Below are positions 56,191 to 64,000 of a stretch of DNA of 64,000 nt, piece after piece (positions within the stretch are counted from its first letter, which is position 1; each line of letters opens with the position of its first letter). Origin of the DNA: Globodera rostochiensis. Taxonomy: Eukaryota > Nematoda > Chromadorea > Rhabditida > Heteroderidae. Position numbers and translations under genes: made by a program. Below the pieces are notes generated by a model. That model was not told the origin of the DNA. It made no database searches and saw only the letters and a program-made list of their open reading frames with translations. Where the stretch lies: contig JAEVLN010000018.1 in the NCBI GenBank assembly GCA_018350325.1, positions 1,244,185 to 1,308,184 of the forward strand. Direction: 5' to 3'.

Positions 56191-56827
56191 CACGGGCGGG
56201 AGCATGCCGTTTAGGCCCTAAGAACGTTTGGGCCCCTGGACGTTTGGACCCCCCAGGCTTGGGCCCCAAGGACGTCTGGGCCCCCACGTTTGGGCGCATA
56301 CATATAAGCAGGGTGCGTAACTAAAATTTTTGAAAATAAGGACAGTGAAAGTCAAAAATAAGATTTTGGGGTCAGAAATAAAGACTTTTTACAAAATGTT
56401 CAAAAATGCACTAAATCTTTATTTTTTCGCATGAAATGTACTTTTTTAATCATATTCTCTCCACCAACAATTTTCCTCAACAATTCGGGGTTGGAAATTG
56501 CTGCCATGGATTTTCGAAAATTTTATCGATTTTTTAGGAATATGAACAAAATTCGAAAAATAGGAACATAATAAGGACAGAGGCCTCAAATAAGGACAAA
56601 TCTTATAAATAAGGACAGTTACGCACTCTGCATATAAATAACAATTCATCCATCGTTTTCACTACTATTTTTTTTAAAATTAGTTAAAAAGTTTGAATAA
56701 GAATTGTTTGGCTTGGCGGCCATTCTCCCCTTTGAGAACCATTAAAGGGCCCAAACGCTCTTGGGGCCTAAACGTGGTGGCCGAAACGTCCTTGAGGCCC
56801 AAACGACCCCACTCACACGGTCACCCA
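56191..56827. mobile_element. GGCCCAAACG-rich transposon carrying a nested MITE
   Basis: Both sides are flanked by the exact octamer CGGATATG (56183-56190 and 56828-56835). The outer zones are packed with GGCCC, AAACG and CGTTTGGG units in inverted arrangement. The extreme ends (CACGGGCGGG and GTCACCCA) are not clean inverted repeats, so the family assignment is tentative. The 322-bp element at 56309-56630 sits inside it and must be the younger insertion. Confidence 0.6.
56309..56630. mobile_element. 322-bp hAT-type MITE (nested)
   Basis: Ends CAGGGTGCGTAACT and, reversed, CAGAGTGCGTAACT are 13 of 14 identical. Flanks CATATAAG (56301-56308) and CATATAAA (56631-56638) match at 7 of 8 as a target duplication. 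The motif AATAAGGACAG repeats near both ends. A minus-strand frame across it is not believed to be a gene. Confidence 0.85.
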
Positions 56828-57138
56828 CGGATATGAGTGTCAGATCCGTACACATTTTTATCCGCATACGCGCGGATATCCGTGACCAGCGTTTGGTCTG
56901 TCTCAATATTGTTATTTCCCATTAAGAATATTTTTAATTTTAATTTTTAACCATTTAATAGAATTACTTGATTCCAATATTGATTTTGCAAATCCAAAAA
57001 TTTTAACCACCATCTCTTTTTCCATCAAATGGTTTTTTTCGTTTGTGTATTTAAACAGTTGTAGCATAGATTTGAAGAGTTCGAAACGGTTTTTAAACTT
57101 AAAACATTCTCTTTTTAATTATTTTAATATTCATTTAC

Positions 57139-57552
57139 CTTTGACGGCTTAATCTCGGACAAATTGACTCCAACTTTTGATGCCATTTTGTCAATTACAT
57201 TAGCAATTGACAATTTGATGACAGAAATTCTATTCTCGCTAATGATTTCATTTGACATTAAATTTTTCTTTAATTCAGCCGAATTTACGCTCAACTTTTC
57301 AAGCATTGAAGCCAATTGCAAATCATTTTCTCGTATTTTTTTAATTCCATATTTCACCATTGAATAGCGCTCCAACAATTTTTGACTTTTTTGAATAATT
57401 TTTGGAATTTTGTCACTGAAAGATAGGTTTCTTCGCAGAATTTTGCCAAGTTTACTTTTTATAACGGGCAATTTGTTATTCTTTTGTTGCTTTACTTGTT
57501 CAACAGCCATTGTGTCAACTTCATCATTAATTTTGGCCGATGGTTTGCCAGA
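57139..57552 (-). CDS. coiled-coil exon of an unknown gene
   Basis: The exon is bounded by acceptor TTTTATAG at 57553 and donor AAG/GTAAAT at 57138, and is exactly 138 codons in phase 0. It reads SGKPSAKINDEVDTMAVEQV and on through KLGKILRRNLSFSDKIPKII, LQLASMLEKLSVNSAELKK and VIDKMASKVGVNLSEIKPSK. Heptad-like hydrophobics and many Lys/Glu residues suggest a coiled-coil, helical cytosolic protein. Without the donor, the frame runs five codons further to a stop at 57124. An internal ATG at 57510 is a possible start if 57552 is a trans-splice site. Family not recognised. Confidence 0.6.
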
Positions 57553-57633
57553 CTATAAAATTACAAAATAATCGGCATGGCCGGAACTCGGTTGCGTTTT
57601 TTGTGTTCTGACTTTCCGCTTCTGGGTTTAGCG

Positions 57634-57808
57634 TAGGGTTGGCACCCCGACGTCGGGGATGAGAATTGCGGGGTCGGGGTTTTTCGGGGCGGGAGTGTCG
57701 GGGTCGGGAGGGCCTAATTGGGTCGGGGATCTGGGTGTCAGGGACGGGGTCCAGGAAAACCCTAAAAAATGGCCTAAGGGGGGGGGCGGAGTCGGGGTGC
57801 CACCCGTA
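57634..57808. mobile_element. 175-bp hAT-type MITE (GTCGGGG motif)
   Basis: The left end TAGGGTTGGCACCCCGAC and the reversed right end TACGGGTGGCACCCCGAC differ at three of 18 bases. Flanks GTTTAGCG (57626-57633) and GTTTAGAG (57809-57816) match at 7 of 8. The interior is tiled with GTCGGGG and CCCCGAC, including the palindrome CCCCGACGTCGGGG. It lies between the coiled-coil exon and the secreted-protein gene. Confidence 0.85.
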
Positions 57809-58096
57809 GTTTAGAGTTTGGAATGTTACTTCTGGTGGATGGAAGAAGCCGCTATAGGCACCCCTTTAGGTTTTCGGTGGAGTGCCGAAGAAAACTTTCC
57901 AAGAAATTTTCCACCCAACAAAAACTTTTAAAGATTTTATTGGATAAATAAGCATCGCTGAATAAAAAAAAAGCTTTACCGAAAAGTAGACCCGGGAAAA
58001 TTCACTTTCCCAATTTTTAAGTCCAATTTCCGAGTATTTTTGGACTCGGGCTTTGCACTTCCGGTAAAACCGGTTTACGTTTTTGTTCCCTGGTTC

Positions 58097-58378
58097 TTAA
58101 ACTTTTTTAGATGATTTCAATATAAAATCCATTACTTGATCCGGCGAATGCATTTCTTGGGCAGGCGGCATCAGCACGGCATCAATTATCACATCGTTAT
58201 GACTCAATTCACAAATCAATTCTTCAGACATTTCGCTCACATCCAATGCTCCTTTTTGGTATAAATTAGCCCAAACATCATTTGAGCTAATTTCAAATTG
58301 TTCATTGCCGTCACAATTTATTTGATTTGTGCCCACCAAATTCAATTGAAACAATACAAATAAGATAAGAATTTTCAT
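58097..58378 (-). CDS. small secreted protein, 93 residues
   Basis: ATG to stop, one exon. Residues 1-18 (MKILILFVLFQLNLVGTN) form a typical signal peptide: a lysine, then a hydrophobic core. The mature part is acidic, with two cysteines (INCDGNEQF and EELICELSHND) that could form one disulphide, and it ends with a basic KSSKKV. A splice acceptor, CTGTTTTTCAG, lies 15 nt before the ATG, the usual distance for a trans-spliced leader. The coiled-coil exon follows 545 bp downstream on the same strand. No family is recognised. Confidence 0.65.
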   Translation of the reverse strand: MKILILFVLFQLNLVGTNQINCDGNEQFEISSNDVWANLYQKGALDVSEMSEELICELSHNDVIIDAVLMPPAQEMHSPDQVMDFILKSSKKV

Positions 58379-58393
58379 CGGAAAGTATTGCGT

Positions 58394-58404
58394 CTGAAAA
58401 ACAG
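58394..58404 (-). promoter_or_regulatory. splice or trans-splice acceptor of the secreted-protein gene
   Basis: CTGTTTTTCAG on the minus strand matches the nematode 3' splice consensus TTTTCAG. Its 15-nt distance to the ATG and the lack of an obvious upstream exon favour splice-leader addition; an ordinary upstream intron is not excluded. Confidence 0.55.
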
Positions 58405-58689
58405 TCCGGTTTAAGCGAAATGGAAAAAGTTAATAAAACTTTGTTGATCAAAAGCAAAGCATTCTCGATTTGATACTTTAACGATCAAGATTCTGATCCA
58501 CCGGATTTTACAATCGGGATTTTAACGAGAAAAAACTAAAACCAGTAAGAGTTGGAATTTTTTTAAAAAACAAAATTCAGAATTCGATTCCGATCCAATG
58601 CTTTCATCTTTATAAAAATAATTAAACAGAATTGTTTCAAAAATAATATTTTCTTTAAAGCAACATTTCTTTGAGATTATATTTATATA

Positions 58690-59275
58690 TGAGAATATAA
58701 AATTAAAATGCGTATTGACTTCCGCAAAAGAATACGTGGATTATTGGTTTTATTGATTGATTTCTTTCATTTATGCAGTTTTGTAGGGATGTAAAATTTT
58801 TTCTTGCATAATTATTATTTTTTTATAATATTTTGTTGAATGTCAATTAAAATTAAATGCTTATTGGCAAGAATACGTGGATTATTGGTTTTGTTGAATG
58901 ATTTCTTTCATTTATGATACTGCAGTTTTGCAGGGATGTAAAAAAAAATTTGTTTATTAATATTATTTTTTTATAAATTTTGATGGTTTATTGAATGATT
59001 TCTTTCATTTATGATACTGCAGTTTTGCAGGGATGTAAAAAAAAATTTGTTTATTAATATTATTTTTTTATAAATTTTGATGGTTTATTGAATGATTTCT
59101 TTCATTTATGATACTGCAGTTTTGCAGGGATGTAAAAAAAAATTTGTTTATTAATATTATTTTTTTATAATATTTTGATGGTTTTATTGAATGATTTCTT
59201 TCATTTATGATACTGCAGTTTTGCAGGAATGTAAAAAAATTTTTGCTTATTAAATTATTTTTATTATATTATTTT
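58690..59275. repeat. tandem repeat, about 97-bp units
   Basis: The phrase GATTTCTTTCATTTATG occurs at 58759, 58900, 58997, 59094 and 59193. Periods are 141, 97, 97 and 99 bp. The 97-bp unit includes ATACTGCAGTTTTGCAGGGA, a short PstI-like palindrome, then A-rich and T-rich runs. The first two units carry an extra GAATACGTGGATTATTGGTT block. Confidence 0.85.
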
Positions 59276-59849
59276 GTTCAAGGTTCTTTTATGTTCGCAT
59301 TCAAACATATATGGTTAAGCTCAAAAACCTTGATCTAAGTTGAACCAAAAAGCACAATTCCTGAAAAACAATTCTTTGATTTAAAAAAATATCTAAAAAT
59401 TTATCGATTATCTGTTGCATGGCCACCACCACTAGAAGCGTTTCGACAAAGAGGTGAACGCTTGCATTGTTTTTTGGCTGAACATTGACAGCAACAAAAT
59501 CGTTGGATTTTAAAGGATTTTAAAAATATATCACTGAATCCAATTAAGAAAATGTACCTAAATTTGGAAAAAACACTACTTTATAAGGTTCTCTGAGTGA
59601 TGTTTTTTGATTTTCAACTAAGAAACAGTTAAAAAGAGTAATTTTTATTTAAAAGAATAAAATGGGCTTTCACGTGGGTGGAGTAGAACAGCTCCAATAA
59701 TAAATTACGACAGAGGGTTTAAACTCTTAGCCATGCTAGCTAGCATTGATCAAGAACGTTGTGCATAAGATATTAATAAGGATTTTTAAATTCAATTTTG
59801 TTTTCAAATCTTCCAAGCTCAAAATTCTGTAATGAATTCACACCAAAAT

Positions 59850-60093
59850 GCCATAATTAGGAGTGCATTTTACGAGAACTTCGAGTATTTACTCGAAGAA
59901 CGAAGTTCAAAAGCTCAAAATAACCGAGTTTCGCGAAGCTCAAGCCGAAGTTTCGCCAAGCCCTGGTCGGGGGTGCCCAAATCGGTTGGGACCGGGGTTC
60001 GGAATTTTTTAAAAAGGTTTTCCAAACAGCCCTGACACGGCAAAAAGAATTTTGTCACTCGGAGACGGGGTCGAGGTTGGGTTGGCAATCCTA
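59850..60093. repeat. composite of motif-rich transposon debris
   Basis: The left half is tiled with TTCGAG, CGAAGTTC and GCGAAGC units; the right half has GGGGTCGAGG and TTGGGTTGGCAATCCTA, similar to the ends of the 57634-57808 element. TAGGAGTGC and its near-inverse GCAATCCTA mark possible ends, but no target duplication is present. An ATG frame at 59832-60035 crosses it and reflects the repeat, not a gene. Confidence 0.4.
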
Positions 60094-60099
60094 GTTTTG

Positions 60100-62590
60100 G
60101 TATTTATTTTAAATTTAATAATTTAAATAATATACATATGACTTATAATATTATTACTAATTTCTATTAATCGTAGCTTAATAATATAACCAATTACTTT
60201 TGTTTAATTTCTTTAATAATTTTTAGGTCGTTTCCGTCTCGATAGGTGGAAGTTGGCTCATCGGTGTTGTCGCTATTTTGGTGTCAACTTTGAAAATTAA
60301 TTTTGCTTATTTTATTTAATTTTAAAACTTTAAGTATTAAATTTACACATTCCATTAAATTTGAATGCTTATTTATTTGGGATTTATTTAAAAGCAATTT
60401 TTAGTAAATTTTTATCTTTTGGTTTTACACTTATAAATTTGTGCTGAAAGTAACAACAATTAACATTCTCCGATACATTTCTAATTTTTTTAATTATTTT
60501 CCATTTGTTATTGTTTGTTAACTATATTGTTGTTAACTTTTGAACTTGTCGTTTTTTTAAAATTTGACTTGTAGTTTTTAAGTATCGCGGCTCGACCGAT
60601 CTTGACGGCGTTTATCCAAATATTAAAATTATATATTGCTAAGTGCCAAATAGTAAGTTTTTCTATTATTTTAATGCTTAACTTGGGCGTGTGACTCTGT
60701 GACCAATATTTGGCGTAACATGCCGAAGTAAACAGATGTGCATTTAATCAATCATTTAATTTTGTTAAATATGTTAATTTAATTGCTACTTTTCTTTGAA
60801 TGATAATCACAAATTTATTTTTTATATAAATAATATTAAAAAGGATTTTGTATGTAATAAATAATTTTTATCGTTATTGCTTTCAAAAGTATATAATTAT
60901 CATTAAAACTTAATTAGGTTTGAATGCAAATATCTTAAAGAACTTTGATAAGCTTTTACTTATAATAAAAGGAGCTTAATTTATGATTTTTTTTTCTTTA
61001 AATATGTAAACGAAAAGAGAATACACCAAAACAACGTTTTATCAACAACTATCTTTTTTTTAAAAACTTAATTGTGTGATAGTAATAATATTTTTTATTT
61101 ACTTTTAAAACGTAAAATATTGAAATTATGCAAATGTTAATCTTCGTGCTAAAAAATCTGTATAATTTTGTCTTTATTTTTATTTAGGTTTTCTTTTTAA
61201 ATTTAATTTATTATCTCGTTTCTTGCTCATCTTTTACAAAAGAATTCGGTTTTTCAGCTAGAGCTATTTATGGGCAAACTGTACACTCATGCTCGCTTTT
61301 TTTGCTTTAATAAAGTAAAATTCCTGAGACATTTGATTAAAGTTTAAATTTACTTGCATTTAAAAATTTTGTAAGGTGACACCGTTTTTTGAGTTTATAA
61401 AGTGCGGTAGATGCAAAGGCTTTTCGACGTGGGCGAGCAGGAGGCTTACATTATTAATATACTCAATTTTTTTTTCGTTTAAAAATTTTTCTATTCTTTA
61501 ATCAAAATGCTAATATTAATTTTATCGTTATTGTCCGAGTAGTTTTTCTTGTGTTGGACAGGTTATGGACAAAAGACCGGCTTTTCGTTGTTTGTTAATT
61601 ATCAAACATTTACAACACGACAATCCTTTTAATTTTGTCTTTCCAATTATTCATTAATATATAAATAATTAGTACTCTTTCTAGAAACAGGCGATGGATT
61701 TTTTAAATTATAAAATAGATTGAAGATCTTCGTTAATCCACCCACGTAATTTTTGCAACTTTCGAATAGATTAAATTATTGTTTATTTAAGGAAATTTTT
61801 GTGTAAAGCAAAAATTGTGTACTAAACAAATAAAAATTTAAATTTTATTATGTCCCCAACGTCGTTCTTTAGGTCCTCCATACTTTATGATGATTAAAAG
61901 TTAAATATTTCCATTCGTAATTACATTTAACAGCTATAAGCTGTAACTATTTCTTTCCAAAACTTTTTATAATATTGTTTTTTTATTTAAACTTTCAACT
62001 TTTTTGTTGATGAACAAAATATTTTAGGAATATTGTTAAAATTTACCATGATAAATAATATAAAATTAGATATTAATGAATTATTTAATTATGTTTTATG
62101 TTTTATGCGAAAGTTGCTAGAACCTGCAGACAGGTTTGGGTCTTAAAAGGGACCAAATTATAATACTTTAAAAATCAATCTGTTTCCAATCATCTGATTT
62201 TATTTTTTGGAAAAAGTCGAGACAATATCAAACAATAGTTAAATAATAAATTGTTTTTTTAAAATAAAACTTGTTTTATTATATTACTATTTTTTAATTT
62301 AGCAAATATAAAGTCTTAATATTTAATAAGATTTTTTAAAATTTTAATGAATACCGTGTGTAATTGTTGTAAAATATCATATGCGTTAAATTACTTTAAA
62401 TCTCGGCAATGTACTAACTTTTGAATAATTAACCTTTTTTTCCAGGATACGCTCAACATTTCAGCAACTATTAACTTTTATGCTGTCTATTTGTTTTTAA
62501 TTTGTTTTAGATTTTGAATAAAAACTTTTTTTAATTAAAAACTTTTTTGAAACAAAATTTTACAAAAATAAAAAGCCAGCTGTTTGTTGT
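60100..62590. other. AT-rich interval without a supportable gene
   Basis: Only isolated GC-richer words stand out (60590-60615, 61380-61445). No frame, repeat array or inverted ends could be supported. Confidence 0.55.
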
Positions 62591-62595
62591 TAAAG

Positions 62596-62700
62596 ACGAA
62601 TTGTGATCAGAAAAATCACCCACCGACGACGGATCGTCCTGATTTAAAATGGTCGATGGCGTCGGCAATCACAAAAAGAAGGCACAATGCCAAAATTTGA
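62596..62700 (+). CDS. possible terminal exon
   Basis: After TTGTTAAAG the plus strand reads TNCDQKNHPPTTDRPDLKWS, then MASAITKRRHNAKI and a stop. AATAAA begins two bases after the stop. The peptide is hydrophilic and GC-richer than its surroundings. Family not recognised. Confidence 0.35.
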   Translation, partial: TNCDQKNHPPTTDRPDLKWSMASAITKRRHNAKI

Positions 62701-63089
62701 AATAAAAGACCCATTGGAACATTTATTATTAAAACTGAATGCAGGTTAGCTCAATTTCCTATCTATTTGCTTTTGTTAATATTCAAATTTTGTTTACATT
62801 TTACGACACTCAGGGTTAAATGTTAAATTATAAAGATAAATTATTTATATTCGCGTTGTCGCATATTTAAGTAATTAGTGTTTGAATTTTTGCTTTTAAG
62901 AATTTATCAAAGGTCTAGCTGAATTTTTTCCTTTTACAAGGTGCTTTTGAGAAGATTTGTTATTTTTTACAGTGTAAAAGTTCTGCCACGGTGTTTTCTG
63001 TAAAACAACAGAAAATTTCTTATTTATGCCCTTTAATAAATTAACCGATTTTTAAAAAATTTGCAATAGCCTAATTAATTTATTCTAAA

Positions 63090-63293
63090 TTAAAGATCAC
63101 TTTGTTTTTTTATTTGGTTTACTGATAATAGTTTATATATTTGGCTTTTCTCTGTTTGTTTTCTTGGGTTTGCAGCCGCACCGTCGGCAAATCTGCTCAC
63201 CAGCTTCTGTGTGGTCTTGGGTTGTTCTTCAACCGCGCGTGAACGTCTGCTTTCCAACCATCGATCATCTTCGCGCAAAACGGAAATGACCAT
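63090..63293 (-). CDS. 67-codon ORF, basic protein or first exon
   Basis: ATG to stop: MVISVLREDDRWLESRRSRA, then VEEQPKTTQKLVSRFADGAA and NPRKQTEKSQIYKLL. The first 48 codons are GC-rich and protein-like; the rest is AT-rich, and CTG/GTGAGC near codon 31 could be a splice donor. TTTTATAAG about 32-40 bp upstream of the ATG may be a TATA box or an acceptor. Family not recognised. Confidence 0.45.
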   Translation of the reverse strand: MVISVLREDDRWLESRRSRAVEEQPKTTQKLVSRFADGAAANPRKQTEKSQIYKLLSVNQIKKQSDL

Positions 63294-64000
63294 GGAGGTG
63301 AATTGGCGCGTTAAGACTTATAAAAGAGCAAAATCCACTCCATCGGGGTCATTTTGACGTTTTTTCCTTGTAACTTTTAATTTGAGTTCGTTCAAATTTA
63401 GTTGTAGCCTATGTGTTCAAAAGTTTTATCATATACGATGATGATTAATCAGTATTTTTATCTTTTTATTTGTCAGTTTACAATTGAGCAATTTTTGCAA
63501 CTCTATTCATTTTAATGTCGTTGTTATTCTATATTTTCTGTCTGTCATTAAGTACTCTCCTTAGGCTTATCAAAATTTGTTTTAGCTTTGTAGACGATTC
63601 AGCGGAGCATCAAGTTTTTATAATAATTCAGCATGTAGATCATATTAGCATGTTTTTACGCTGATAGTAAACTGATAGTTTTGCCAACGTTTTTTACCAT
63701 TAAGGTAAATTCTTGGTGACATTGTAAAACTCTGATAATGCTTTTGACTCTGAACCAAACACTAAATTTAGTTTTTGTAAAGTGTGAATAGTTTTTTACG
63801 GAGTAGGAAACAATTTGTTAGAAAACAGATAAATGTATAGTTTCATTCTTGTTGTATTTAAAAACTGGGTAGTATTTCTGTATGAATTTTAATTTTATTA
63901 ATATATAGTTTAGATTAACTGCTTGTTTAATTGAAAAGGCAATATATTTTATTCGCATTTTAATCAAATATTATTTGATTATCAAAACGTGTCAAAAATA

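Noticed and set aside
56446..56649. 67-residue minus frame
   Set aside because: It lies inside, and crosses the end of, the nested 322-bp MITE.
58690..59275. CRISPR array
   Set aside because: Units are contiguous 97-bp tandem repeats without distinct spacers, in a eukaryotic context.
59832..60035. 67-residue ATG frame
   Set aside because: It is translated from TTCGAG/CGAAG-tiled transposon debris; the Ser/Arg-rich peptide is a by-product.
1..64000. Bacterial-style operons, ribosome binding sites or riboswitches
   Set aside because: Gene structure (splice sites, pol III tRNA, LTR element, AATAAA signals) is eukaryotic throughout.

Overview
The window is AT-rich, intron-rich eukaryotic DNA. 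Trans-splice-like acceptors, short introns, a BEL/Pao retrotransposon and many small hAT-type elements suggest a nematode or a nematode-like invertebrate; the species cannot be told. There is no operon, no CRISPR array and no bacterial gene. Conventional genes are few and small. Most coding signal is short exon-like frames, usually GC-richer than their surroundings, ending in a stop and often followed by AATAAA.

Layout. Positions 1-21.7 kb: AT-rich sequence with scattered exon-like fragments, mostly minus strand, three decayed copies of a half-RING zinc-finger exon (12.7, 16.5 and 19.0 kb), and three hAT-type non-autonomous transposons (8725-9726, 12710-12890, 20760-20945). Positions 21758-32161: the dominant feature, a tandem BEL/Pao array LTR-internal-LTR-internal-LTR with 791-bp LTRs and a single outer GAGA target duplication. 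Each internal unit has a primer-binding site, an AUG-free leader with an array of covarying hairpins, and one 1079-codon Gag-protease frame. Reverse transcriptase, RNase H and integrase are absent. Positions 32.2-53.8 kb: a patchwork of segmental duplications carrying small paralogous exon cassettes (DUF1759-like Gag exons, RRLYAS, MPELMSV and SFASLGF families). Positions 54.3-64 kb: a tRNA-Leu(CAG) gene, four hAT-type elements (one nested in another), a coiled-coil exon, a small secreted-protein gene with a splice-leader-like acceptor, a 97-bp tandem repeat, and two exon-like frames at the right edge.

How the parts relate. The retroelement supplies its own promoter, primer site and Gag-protease but would need enzymes from an autonomous relative. 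The hairpin array (six well-formed hairpins with the invariant 8-nt loop UCUYCGUG and stems that change sequence while staying complementary, plus two degenerate members) is the strongest candidate here for an undescribed system: probably an RNA signal bound by one protein, for packaging or translation. The hAT-type elements form a second theme: several are tiled end to end with a private palindromic motif.
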